The notes beneath the pieces were generated by a model. It was not told the origin of the DNA, did not search any database, and was given only the letters and a program-made list of their open reading frames with translations. The translations under genes were made by a program, and so were the position numbers. A stretch of 64,000 bases of DNA, from contig NZ_CP014015.2 in assembly GCF_001559075.2 (NCBI RefSeq), positions 2,542,001 through 2,606,000 on the forward strand, written 5' to 3'. Positions within the stretch are counted from its first letter, which is position 1. Every line of letters begins with the position of its first letter. Of the stretch, positions 49,041 through 58,929 are shown in pieces. Source of the stretch: Citrobacter amalonaticus (GTDB taxonomy: Bacteria; Pseudomonadota; Gammaproteobacteria; Enterobacterales; Enterobacteriaceae).

Positions 49041-50204
49041 TTAGCGGGCTGCCTCGTAAATGCGGCGGCTGACGTCCAGGGTAATGTCTTTATGCTCACC
49101 CAGTTGCGTCATGCCGTGCTCTTCCAGTTTCGCCAGCAGGGCCGGGATTGAACTGCCGTCAAGGCCATAGCCTGACAGGCGAGTCGGGACGCCCAGTTGC
49201 TCGAAGAAATTGCGGGTGGCTGCAATGGCGGCATCGATACGCTCATCTTCAGAACCGTCGGTGATGTTCCATACGCGCTCAGCATATTGCAGCAGTTTTT
49301 CGCGTTTGGTATCGCGTTTTTCATTCCACAGCGCGGGCAGAACAACCGCCAGCGTCTGAGCGTGATCCAGACCGTGCATCGCCGTCAGTTCATGGCCCAG
49401 CATATGGGTTGCCCAGTCCTGCGGCACGCCTGCGCCAATCAGGCCGTTCAGCGCCTGGGTGGCTGCCCACATGACGTTCGCACGTACATCGTAGTTTTCC
49501 GGGTCTTTCAGCGCTTTCGGGCCATCTTCCACCAGCGTCAGCAGAATGCCCTCCGCGAAGCGATCCTGAATTTTGGCATCAACCGGATACGTGACGTACT
49601 GTTCAACGGTATGCACAAACGCATCAACCACGCCGTTTGCCACCTGGCGCGGCGGCAGGGTGTAGGTGTAAACCGGATCCAGTACCGCAAAGACCGGCTG
49701 CACATGGGCAGAATGGAAGGCCTGCTTGTCGCCGGTGGTTTTGCGCGAGATAACCGCGCCTTTGTTGGATTCAGAACCGGTTGCCGGTAGCGTCAGCACA
49801 GAGCCCATCGGGATGGCGCTTTTGATATCGCTACCGCTGGTTTGCAGGATGTGCCACGGGTCAACGCCATCCGCATAGTGGGCGGCAGCGGCGATGAATT
49901 TGGTACCATCAAGAACAGAACCCCCGCCGACGGCCAGCAGGAAGGTAATGTTCTCTTCACGGGCGATGTTGACTGCCTTCATCAGCGTTTCATACGACGG
50001 GTTAGGTTCGATGCCGCCAAATTCACGCACGTCCATCCCTTTCAACGCATCCTGTACCTGCGCCAGTACGCCAGTTTTTTTCACGCTGCCGCCGCCATAG
50101 GTGATCAGCACGCGTGCGTCCTGTGGGATTTGTGCGCGCAGTTCAGCGATTGCGCCTTTACCAAACAGAATGCGGGTCGGGGTATGCAGATTAAAGTTAT
50201 TCAT
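49041..50204 (-). CDS. yqhD: NADPH-dependent aldehyde reductase YqhD
   Basis: Zinc-containing iron-type alcohol dehydrogenase, 387 residues, that reduces lipid-peroxidation and other short aldehydes to alcohols. Metal ligands are present at the E. coli positions: Asp194, His198, His267 and His281. The NADPH site GGGSVLDGTKF (about 94-103) is intact. Divergent from its activator yqhC with 193 bases between them; dkgA follows. Confidence 0.97.
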   Translation of the reverse strand: MNNFNLHTPTRILFGKGAIAELRAQIPQDARVLITYGGGSVKKTGVLAQVQDALKGMDVREFGGIEPNPSYETLMKAVNIAREENITFLLAVGGGSVLDGTKFIAAAAHYADGVDPWHILQTSGSDIKSAIPMGSVLTLPATGSESNKGAVISRKTTGDKQAFHSAHVQPVFAVLDPVYTYTLPPRQVANGVVDAFVHTVEQYVTYPVDAKIQDRFAEGILLTLVEDGPKALKDPENYDVRANVMWAATQALNGLIGAGVPQDWATHMLGHELTAMHGLDHAQTLAVVLPALWNEKRDTKREKLLQYAERVWNITDGSEDERIDAAIAATRNFFEQLGVPTRLSGYGLDGSSIPALLAKLEEHGMTQLGEHKDITLDVSRRIYEAAR

Positions 50205-50397
50205 TGCTCGTTCCCTTATGTGGGTAAAAAAAAGAGGGCAGGTGGGTCTGCCGGATGGAGAACATTGTGGTCGTGCGCGGCTATCCTCTCAATGCTCATT
50301 TCTGCCAATGTCTTGCCCATTTCTCCAGAGTGCTGGAGAAAAGCGATAAATTTGCGCACAATCAAGGCGTCGTCATCCGTTGAGAAAATAACCCGTT
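50205..50397. promoter_or_regulatory. Divergent yqhD / yqhC control region
   Basis: 193-base region between yqhD and yqhC. In E. coli YqhC activates the yqhD-dkgA promoter from here. The sequence is mixed in composition; I could not define the YqhC site with confidence. Confidence 0.5.
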
Positions 50398-51297
50398 ATG
50401 AACCGCGAAGAGATCTGTTTACTGCTGACAGATAAAGTTAAGCAGTTGAAAAGCAATGAACATAAGCTCAGTGAGCTGCTGCCGGACATCCGTCTGCTGT
50501 ATGGTACAGAACCGGGTTTACGGACACCCGTGATGTACGACCCCGGCATCATATTTCTCTTTTCCGGCCATAAAATCGGTTACATCAATGAGCGGGTTTT
50601 CCGTTACGACACCAATGAGTACCTGCTGCTAACCGTACCTTTACCCTTCGAATGTGAAACCTATGCGACACCGGACGTACCGCTCGCCGGATTTCGCATC
50701 AATGTCGATATCCTGCAATTGCAGGAACTGCTGATGGATATTGGCGAGGACGAACATTTTCAGCCGTCGATGGCGGCAAGCGGGATCAACTCCGCCACGC
50801 TCTCTGAGGAGATCCTCTGCGCGGCAGAACGTCTGCTCGACGTTATGGAGCGACCGCTGGACGCGCGGATTCTCGGTAAACAGATTATCCGTGAAATCCT
50901 CTATCACGTGCTGACCGGGCCACGCGGCGGCGCGCTGCTGGCGCTGGTGAGTCGTCAGACCCATTTCAGCCTGATTAGTCGCGTGCTCAAGCGCATTGAA
51001 AATAAGTACACCGAAAACCTCAACGTCGAGCAACTGGCGGCCGAAGCCAACATGAGCGTCTCTGCGTTTCACCATAATTTTAAGTCAGTGACCAGCACAT
51101 CGCCGTTGCAGTACCTGAAAACCTATCGGTTACATAAAGCGCGGATGATGATGATTCACGACGGCATGAAGGCCAGTGCGGCGGCAATGCGGGTGGGTTA
51201 TGAAAGCGCGTCGCAGTTCAGTCGTGAATTTAAACGCTATTTTGGTGTGACGCCGGGAGAAGATGCGGCGCGGATCCGCACCATGCAGGGGAGTTAA
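50398..51297 (+). CDS. yqhC: AraC-type activator of yqhD-dkgA, YqhC
   Basis: 299-residue transcription factor. N-terminal AraC_N-type sensing domain (about 20-180) with [18 protein letters not shown], and C-terminal double helix-turn-helix (about 200-295: [20 protein letters not shown] and [19 protein letters not shown]). In E. coli YqhC responds to reactive aldehydes such as glyoxal and furfural, and activates yqhD and dkgA, which lie divergent here too. Confidence 0.94.
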   Translation: MNREEICLLLTDKVKQLKSNEHKLSELLPDIRLLYGTEPGLRTPVMYDPGIIFLFSGHKIGYINERVFRYDTNEYLLLTVPLPFECETYATPDVPLAGFRINVDILQLQELLMDIGEDEHFQPSMAASGINSATLSEEILCAAERLLDVMERPLDARILGKQIIREILYHVLTGPRGGALLALVSRQTHFSLISRVLKRIENKYTENLNVEQLAAEANMSVSAFHHNFKSVTSTSPLQYLKTYRLHKARMMMIHDGMKASAAAMRVGYESASQFSREFKRYFGVTPGEDAARIRTMQGS

Positions 51298-51310
51298 CGT
51301 TATTGCGAGT

Positions 51311-51340
51311 CAGCCGGATGAGCGACGCGTCATCCGGCTG
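51311..51340. repeat. REP unit between convergent yqhC and yghB
   Basis: Perfect outer stem CAGCCGGATGA/TCATCCGGCTG with inner GCGACGCG, 14 bases past the yqhC stop. It is likely shared as the 3' end of both convergent genes. Confidence 0.88.
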
Positions 51341-51348
51341 GATTCAGG

Positions 51349-52008
51349 TCAGGCGCTACAGTATTTCTTCTTAATCACCACCACCACCGTGCCGATCAAC
51401 CCCGCCGCCAGCAGAAAAATGGGCAGGATCATCAGGAAGGTCATGACCTGATCTTCATGGCGCTTCACAAACGGGATCATGCTGAGTGCGTAGCCAAAGC
51501 TGGTGACCACGCCGACCCACAGCAGACCGCTCAGCCAGTTGAAAAACTGGAAGCGGCGGTTAGAGAGTCCGGAAATCCCCGCCATGGTGGGCAGCAGCGT
51601 GCGCACGAACGCCAGAAAACGTCCCGCCAGCAGCGCCAGCAGACCGTGACGGTCAAACATGCAGGTCGCGCGCTGGTGGTATTTCGCCGGAAGTTGCGCC
51701 AGCCAGCCTTTTACCGTTCGCGTATTGCCCAGCCAGCGTCCCTGAATATAACTGAGCCAACAGCCGAGACTGGCCGCCGTCGTCAGGATCAGCAGGGTAG
51801 GGACAAAGCTCATGACGCCCTGCGCGACCAATGCGCCCGCTAAGAGCAGCAGGCTGTCGCCGGGTAAAAATGAGGCCGGTAACAGGCCATTCTCTAAAAA
51901 CAGCGTGGCGAACATCACAAAGTAGACGACGCTAACAACATGTGGGTCCGCCAGCGCGGCAAAATCATGTTGCCAGAGCGCAGCGATAATATCTTGAATG
52001 ACAGCCAT
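51349..52008 (-). CDS. yghB: DedA-family membrane protein YghB
   Basis: 219-residue inner-membrane protein of the DedA superfamily, which in E. coli (with YqjA) supports cell division, proton-motive force and resistance to cationic compounds, probably through lipid-carrier flipping. Start ATG 52008; the frame is open upstream to 52095 but only this start matches E. coli. DedA signatures [20 protein letters not shown] and [16 protein letters not shown], with the acidic and arginine residues important for function. Confidence 0.95.
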   Translation of the reverse strand: MAVIQDIIAALWQHDFAALADPHVVSVVYFVMFATLFLENGLLPASFLPGDSLLLLAGALVAQGVMSFVPTLLILTTAASLGCWLSYIQGRWLGNTRTVKGWLAQLPAKYHQRATCMFDRHGLLALLAGRFLAFVRTLLPTMAGISGLSNRRFQFFNWLSGLLWVGVVTSFGYALSMIPFVKRHEDQVMTFLMILPIFLLAAGLIGTVVVVIKKKYCSA

Positions 52009-52147
52009 GGACTTTCCTGTGGAACAGCGTTTACGCCTTAATGATCCTATTGTACTCCTGAACAGGCCCGGATGACTTGATCCCGGGCGCAACAAATGCA
52101 GACAATTTCGCTCGACGTGTCTGCACAGATGTCCATTGGCGTCAATT

Positions 52148-53425
<1,278 letters not shown>

Positions 53426-53500
53426 TTATCAAAATCGCCTCCCGTGACGTTTTACTGCGTAAGCGCAAGGAAAAGAAACCAAAGGTGCGGCACTATGTAA

Positions 53501-53523
53501 ATAGTAATGAGAACGACTATCAA
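53501..53523. promoter_or_regulatory. Fur-type site upstream of exbB
   Basis: ATAGTAATGAGAACGACTAT and the following CAA at 53501-53523 correspond to the iron-box region known in front of E. coli exbB, with NAT-type triplets spaced as in Fur sites. It is 62 bases before the exbB start. A weaker match than canonical Fur boxes. Confidence 0.65.
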
Positions 53524-53584
53524 TTCGACGTCGTTTTGATATTATTACGCTCAGAATTTGTGATTTGCGTCCTGGAGATACAGA

Positions 53585-54319
53585 GTGGGTAATAATTTGA
53601 TGCAGACGGATCTTTCCGTCTGGGGTATGTATCAGCACGCCGATATCGTGGTTAAGTGCGTGATGATTGGTCTGATTCTGGCGTCAGTGGTCACCTGGGC
53701 TATCTTCTTCAGTAAGAGCGTGGAGTTCTTCTCCCAGAAGCGTCGGCTTAAGCGCGAACAACAACTGTTGGCGGAAGCCCGCTCTCTGGATCAGGCAAGC
53801 GATATTGCAGCAAACTTTGGTGCCAAAAGCTTAAGCACCCAATTGCTCAATGAAGCGCAGAACGAACTGGAACTGTCTCAGGGCAGTGAAGACAACGAAG
53901 GGATTAAAGAGCGTACCGGTTTTCGTCTGGAGCGTCGCGTTGCGGCGGCGGGACGTCATATGGGACGCGGAAATGGCTACCTGGCGACCATTGGGGCGAT
54001 TTCACCGTTTGTCGGCCTGTTCGGTACGGTCTGGGGTATCATGAACAGCTTCATTGGGATTGCGCAAACGCAGACCACTAACCTCGCCGTCGTCGCCCCC
54101 GGCATTGCAGAAGCACTGTTGGCGACAGCCATCGGTCTGGTTGCGGCCATTCCTGCAGTGGTTATCTATAACATCTTTGCCCGCCAGATTGGCGGTCTTA
54201 AAGCGATGCTGGGCGATGTGGCAGCACAGGTGCTGTTACTGCAAAGCCGCGACCTGGATCTGGATGCAAGCGCATCTGCCCATCCGGTGCGTACCGCGCA
54301 GAAATTACGTGTAGGGTAA
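53585..54319 (+). CDS. exbB: TonB-system energiser subunit ExbB
   Basis: Inner-membrane proton channel subunit of TonB-ExbB-ExbD, powering siderophore and vitamin B12 uptake. 244 residues with a GTG start at 53585 (as in E. coli) and GGAGA 8 bases upstream. Three membrane helices: about 20-42, 130-155 and 170-200 (GTVWGIMNSFIGIAQ; LLATAIGLVAAIPAVVIYN). Iron-regulated by a Fur-type site; exbD follows after 6 bases. Confidence 0.97.
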   Translation: MGNNLMQTDLSVWGMYQHADIVVKCVMIGLILASVVTWAIFFSKSVEFFSQKRRLKREQQLLAEARSLDQASDIAANFGAKSLSTQLLNEAQNELELSQGSEDNEGIKERTGFRLERRVAAAGRHMGRGNGYLATIGAISPFVGLFGTVWGIMNSFIGIAQTQTTNLAVVAPGIAEALLATAIGLVAAIPAVVIYNIFARQIGGLKAMLGDVAAQVLLLQSRDLDLDASASAHPVRTAQKLRVG

Positions 54320-54325
54320 TGTTTC

Positions 54326-54751
54326 ATGGCAATGCGTCTTAATGAAAATCTGGACGATAACGGTGAAATGCATGAAATCAACGTGACGCCGTTCATCGAC
54401 GTTATGCTGGTACTGCTGATCATCTTTATGGTGGCTGCACCGCTGGCGACTGTGGATGTGAAGGTCAATCTACCTGCGTCCTCCAGTACGCCGCAACCGC
54501 GCCCGGAAAAACCGGTGTATCTGTCGGTCAAAGCGGACAACAGCATGTTTATTGGTAACGATCCGGTGACGGACGAGACCATGGTGGCAGAACTGAACGC
54601 GCTGACCGAAGGGAAGAAAGACACCACGATCTTCTTCCGTGCGGATAAAACCGTCGACTATGAAACCCTGATGAAGGTGATGGACACGCTGCATCAGGCG
54701 GGTTATCTGAAGATCGGTCTGGTCGGCGAAGAGGTCGCGAAAGCGAAATAA
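54326..54751 (+). CDS. exbD: TonB-system subunit ExbD
   Basis: 141-residue partner of ExbB. One membrane helix (about 22-42) preceded by NVTPFIDVMLVLLIIF, which holds the essential Asp25, then a periplasmic domain. Same length as E. coli ExbD. Translated 6 bases after exbB and ended by a strong terminator. Confidence 0.97.
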   Translation: MAMRLNENLDDNGEMHEINVTPFIDVMLVLLIIFMVAAPLATVDVKVNLPASSSTPQPRPEKPVYLSVKADNSMFIGNDPVTDETMVAELNALTEGKKDTTIFFRADKTVDYETLMKVMDTLHQAGYLKIGLVGEEVAKAK

Positions 54752-54782
54752 TCGTTGTCGCCACGGGCACAATGAGAAGAAA

Positions 54783-54817
54783 AGCCGGGTAAGGCGTTAT
54801 CGCTGCCCGGCTTTTTT
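54783..54817. terminator. Bidirectional terminator between exbD and an unknown convergent gene
   Basis: Stem AGCCGGG/CCCGGCT around a 16-base loop, followed by six T on the plus strand and preceded by AAAA (TTTTC on the minus strand). It overlaps the stop codon of the 144-residue gene at 54816. Confidence 0.9.
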
Positions 54818-55250
54818 ATTGCCCGTCGCGCCGGGTTTGTACCTGGTGTTCATTGAGCGCAACGGTGGTGATGGTAATCGTGCGGGTATTTCCTTCGGCC
54901 AGTTTGCGCGTCAGTCGCAGCGTAGCGGTCTCACGAGCCAGCAAATGCTGCCAGGTGCTCTCCAGCCGCGCCATGATTTTATCACCCAGCGCCGGGTTCT
55001 GTTTGATAATGGCGTTGATCGTCGCGCCATAAATCTCTTCCTTCACCTGAAGCGCGTATATTTCCCGCCGGTTCTGCCATTTCAGACGAACCAGCGCCGC
55101 AGGAATAGAAGTCACTTCTTGCGCTACGCTTTCGAGGACCGCGTTTTTATTGGCGATGAGCGCGGCAAGATTCTGCTTTAAGATAAATTGATCGCTTTTA
55201 TTCTCATCTAAAGCCAAATAGACATTGTTATCTTCAACATCTTTAATCAT
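54816..55250 (-). CDS. Unknown protein, 144 residues, second gene of an orphan pair
   Basis: I do not recognise this protein. It is hydrophilic, has no signal peptide, membrane segment or cysteine, and is mostly predicted helical by composition (IKDVEDNNVYLALDENKSDQ at the start; LTRKLAEGNTRTITITTVAL near the end). The ATG overlaps the stop of the 135-residue gene (ATGA), so the two are translated together and probably work together. It sits where K-12 carries yghA, next to exbBD. Coding nature is supported by the coupled start, length and shared terminator. Confidence 0.7.
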   Translation of the reverse strand: MIKDVEDNNVYLALDENKSDQFILKQNLAALIANKNAVLESVAQEVTSIPAALVRLKWQNRREIYALQVKEEIYGATINAIIKQNPALGDKIMARLESTWQHLLARETATLRLTRKLAEGNTRTITITTVALNEHQVQTRRDGQ

Positions 55251-55654
55251 TGTTCGTCGTCCAGAGAATAGAAAAGGGGCGAGTCTTTCTCCCGGGTAAT
55301 TAAATTAAGCCAAATTTCGTTGCCGTTTTCATTTATATGCGTGGTCATTTCAGAGATTATTTTACTTAAGGTCTGGGCATCGATATCGCCTTCAGCCTGT
55401 AACGCATTAATAACCCGAGCGAAAGTCTCAATTTTCGCCACTCGCTCAAGACGTTCTTTAAAATGACGGTCACGTTCTTCGAGCAGGATATTTTTAGATT
55501 GCCCGGTGGCGGTTGTGCTTATTAAGATATCGACCTCGTAATCGCTGAGGGTTGTTTTTCCCTGAGTGAAATTATCATTATTTTCTGCTGTTTCTTCCGT
55601 CTGACCTGAGGATGACAGATGAAAACGCGGTGGGACAAGGTGCTCGGGCAGCAT
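55247..55654 (-). CDS. Unknown protein, 135 residues, first gene of an orphan pair
   Basis: Not recognised. The Ser/Thr/Asn/Glu-rich N-terminal 35 residues look disordered; then a segment YEVDILISTTATGQSKNILL and a long charged helix (EERDRHFKERLERVAKIETFARVINALQ) with coiled-coil character, ending in an acidic tail (YSLDDEQ). No export signal or cysteine. AAGGA lies 8 bases before the ATG at 55654. Base composition is clearly more AT-rich than neighbouring core genes. Divergent from the 167-residue gene across 104 bases. Confidence 0.72.
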   Translation of the reverse strand: MLPEHLVPPRFHLSSSGQTEETAENNDNFTQGKTTLSDYEVDILISTTATGQSKNILLEERDRHFKERLERVAKIETFARVINALQAEGDIDAQTLSKIISEMTTHINENGNEIWLNLITREKDSPLFYSLDDEQ

Positions 55655-55758
55655 GTCACAATATCCTTTAATATCAAATGTATAGTTATTTTTATTTGGC
55701 AGGTCGCGTTGACAATAACATGGGGTAATTTTAGAATCAAAAAAAATGGAGTCATTCT

Positions 55759-56262
55759 ATGAACAGTATTTTTTATTCTGTCATTACCTTGCTATTGCTG
55801 ACCGGCGGCGTGCTTTTATTAATGCGCGAGTTTAATAAACCGCGCAACGCTGAAGAACTGGCCTCTGCGACTCAATCAATACCGCTGACTAAAGAAGAGG
55901 GGGAGGACCATTTTTCCGCGCTGATGAATGCTATTACACCGGTATGGTACTGGCGCGTCAATCACGAATATATTGATTTCCTTCACGCAACAATAAAACG
56001 CATGACGATGGCGCAATTGAATGACACGCCAGGGCTGTTTGACGCCCAGCGACGCTGCAGCGATCTCAATTCAGCGGTGTATAAATACTACGACACGATA
56101 AAAAAACGCTGTCTCAACGGCGAAAAAGTCCCCCATTCCGATCTCGATGTGTTGAACTTACGCCAGTGCTTTCGGGAGTTTAGCGTCGAGGCGTATCCGT
56201 CGCTGGTGGCACTGGTGTGGCCCGAGTATCAGCGCCCGTGGATCAATCCCGACGAAGTTTGA
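55759..56262 (+). CDS. Unknown membrane-anchored protein, 167 residues
   Basis: Not recognised. One N-terminal membrane helix (residues about 4-21, IFYSVITLLLLTGGVLLLM) followed by positive residues REFNKPR, suggesting the rest is cytosolic. The C-terminal ~140 residues are soluble and rich in aromatics (WYWRVNHEYIDFLH), with three cysteines (RRCSD, KKRCLNG, RQCFRE). Start ATG 55759 with TGGAG 8 bases upstream. Divergent from the orphan pair at 54816-55654; possibly the membrane partner of those proteins, which is inference only. Confidence 0.7.
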   Translation: MNSIFYSVITLLLLTGGVLLLMREFNKPRNAEELASATQSIPLTKEEGEDHFSALMNAITPVWYWRVNHEYIDFLHATIKRMTMAQLNDTPGLFDAQRRCSDLNSAVYKYYDTIKKRCLNGEKVPHSDLDVLNLRQCFREFSVEAYPSLVALVWPEYQRPWINPDEV

Positions 56263-56279
56263 GGAGGATGTTGATCTGA

Positions 56280-56828
<549 letters not shown>

Positions 56829-56836
56829 CAGAACAG

Positions 56837-56863
56837 GCCGGGCAGCCGTTGTCGCTACCCGGC
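56837..56863. terminator. REP-like hairpin between convergent yqhA and gpr
   Basis: Outer stem GCCGGG/CCCGGC with inner AGC/GCT pairing, 8 bases past the yqhA stop and 9 before the gpr stop. Probably the shared 3' end. Confidence 0.7.
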
Positions 56864-56871
56864 GCTGAACG

Positions 56872-57912
56872 TTACTTATCGGACGATGCCTGCCAGAGGT
56901 TCAGTTGGCCGTCAGCGACATGCTTATCAATCTGTGTCAGCTCTTCTGCGGTGAACGACAGATTTTTCAACGCCTGAACGTTTTCTTCCAGTTGCTCCGG
57001 ACGGCTCGCGCCAATCAGCACGGAAGTGACGCGATCGTCTTTCAGCAGCCAGCTAAGCGCCATTTGCGCCATTGACTGACCGCGCTGCTGCGCCATCTCA
57101 TTCAGTAAACGCAGACTGCTGAGGTTAGCTTCCGTCAGCATATTCTCTGTCAGACCCCGCACTTTCTTCCCTTCGCGCTGCATACGTGAGCCGTCCGGGA
57201 TACCGTTCAAATACTTCCCGGTGAGCAATCCCTGCGCCAGTGGCGTAAAGGCGATGCAGCCCACGCCGTTGGCTTTCAACGTATCCAGTAAACCGCTTTT
57301 ATCCACCCAGCGGTTCAGCAGGTTGTAAGAAGGCTGATGGATTAGCAGCGGGATCTTCCACTCGCGTAAAAGCTCTGCCATTTTTTGCGTCCGTTCCGGC
57401 GAGTATGACGAAATGCCAACATACAGCGCCTTCCCGCTTTGCACGGCGTGCGCCAGTGCGGAGGCCGTCTCTTCCATCGGCGTGTTTTCATCCACGCGAT
57501 GAGAATAGAAAATATCGACGTAATCCAGACCCATTCGCTTCAGGCTTTGATCGAGACTGGCGAGCAGATATTTACGCGAGCCGCCGGAGCCATAAGGACC
57601 TGGCCACATGTCATAACCGGCTTTGGTCGAAATGATCAGCTCATCGCGCCAGGCAGCAAAGTCTTTGCGTAGCAGGCGACCAAAGTTTTCTTCCGCGCTG
57701 CCCGGAGGCGGCCCGTAGTTGTTGGCTAAGTCAAAGTGAGTGATGCCTAAATCAAAGGCTTTTCGCAGCAGCGCGCGCTGCGAGTCGAGGGCTTGGACGT
57801 GACCGAAGCTGTGCCACAGACCGAGCGATAGCGCAGGCAGTCGGAGGCCGCTTTTACCGCAGTAGCGGTACTGCATATTCTCATAGCGGTCAGGGGAGGC
57901 GTTCCAGGACAT
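56872..57912 (-). CDS. gpr: L-glyceraldehyde 3-phosphate reductase Gpr (YghZ)
   Basis: 346-residue aldo-keto reductase (AKR14-type) that reduces L-glyceraldehyde 3-phosphate and methylglyoxal with NADPH. Catalytic-region motifs FDLANNYGPPPGSAEENFG (Asp and Tyr), ISTKAGYDMW (Lys) and YSHRVDENTPMEET (His). Similar to KvBeta-like potassium-channel subunits. Divergent from yghX across 81 bases, as in E. coli. Confidence 0.95.
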   Translation of the reverse strand: MSWNASPDRYENMQYRYCGKSGLRLPALSLGLWHSFGHVQALDSQRALLRKAFDLGITHFDLANNYGPPPGSAEENFGRLLRKDFAAWRDELIISTKAGYDMWPGPYGSGGSRKYLLASLDQSLKRMGLDYVDIFYSHRVDENTPMEETASALAHAVQSGKALYVGISSYSPERTQKMAELLREWKIPLLIHQPSYNLLNRWVDKSGLLDTLKANGVGCIAFTPLAQGLLTGKYLNGIPDGSRMQREGKKVRGLTENMLTEANLSSLRLLNEMAQQRGQSMAQMALSWLLKDDRVTSVLIGASRPEQLEENVQALKNLSFTAEELTQIDKHVADGQLNLWQASSDK

Positions 57913-57993
57913 GATGTCTCCTTTCTTGTGATGAATTTTCGAAACAGCGTTTTCATTCTATGCTTATAAAATCACAAATCCCGGAGATATGCG

Positions 57994-58881
57994 ATGACGC
58001 GTCTGACAGCCAAAGATTTTCCGCAAGAATTACTCGATTATTATGACTACTACGCACACGGGAAAATCTCAAAACGGGAGTTCCTCAATCTCGCGGCAAA
58101 GTACGCCGTTGGCGGGGTGACGGCGCTGGCGCTGTTCAATATGCTCAAGCCCAACTATGCGCTGGCGGAACAGGTGAAATTTACCGATCCCGATATTTTG
58201 CCTGAATATATTCACTATCCGTCGCCAAACGGCCATGGCAGCGTGCGCGGCTATCTGGTGAAACCGGCCAACACAACGGGCAAGGTCCCCGCCGTGGTGG
58301 TGGTGCATGAGAACCGGGGACTGAATCCCTATATTGAAGATGTCGCAAGGCGGGTAGCAAAAGCAGGTTACATTGCGTTGGCGCCCGACGGTTTAAGCTC
58401 GGTGGGCGGGTATCCTGGAAACGATGAAGAAGGGAAGGTCTTGCAGCAGAAAGTGGATCCGACAAAGCTGATGAATGACTTTTTCGCTGCCGTCGAGTTT
58501 ATGAAACAACACCCGGACGCCAGCGGCAAAGTGGGGATCACCGGATTTTGTTACGGCGGCGGAGTCTCAAATGCCGCTGCCGTGGCCTATCCGGAACTGG
58601 CGTGTGCGGTGCCGTTTTATGGCCGCCAGCCTGCCGCTGCGGATGTGCCGAAGATAAAAGCGCCGATACTGCTGCATTACGCGGCGCTGGATAAAAATAT
58701 CAATGAAGGCTGGCCCGCCTATGAAGCCGCGCTGAAGGCCAACAATAAGGTCTATGAAGCCTGGGTCTATCCCGGGGTAAACCACGGATTTCATAATGAT
58801 TCCACACCGCGATATGACGAGGCTGCCGCCGAATTAGCGTGGAAGCGGACACTGGAATGGTTTGATAAATATTTGAACTAA
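57994..58881 (+). CDS. yghX: Dienelactone-hydrolase family protein YghX, intact
   Basis: 295-residue alpha/beta-hydrolase of the dienelactone-hydrolase family. The likely triad is visible: Cys186 in GFCYGGG, Asp233 in ALDKNINE and His264 in VNHGFHND. The first 60 residues hold a hydrophobic stretch preceded by [16 protein letters not shown], which resembles a weak Tat-type leader (one Lys-Arg pair instead of Arg-Arg); export is uncertain. In E. coli K-12 yghX is annotated as disrupted, whereas here it is uninterrupted. Confidence 0.9.
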   Translation: MTRLTAKDFPQELLDYYDYYAHGKISKREFLNLAAKYAVGGVTALALFNMLKPNYALAEQVKFTDPDILPEYIHYPSPNGHGSVRGYLVKPANTTGKVPAVVVVHENRGLNPYIEDVARRVAKAGYIALAPDGLSSVGGYPGNDEEGKVLQQKVDPTKLMNDFFAAVEFMKQHPDASGKVGITGFCYGGGVSNAAAVAYPELACAVPFYGRQPAAADVPKIKAPILLHYAALDKNINEGWPAYEAALKANNKVYEAWVYPGVNHGFHNDSTPRYDEAAAELAWKRTLEWFDKYLN

Positions 58882-58929
58882 CTGAAAAAATGCGCGGCAG
58901 GCGTAGCACCGCCGGGCACTCTGTCTCGC

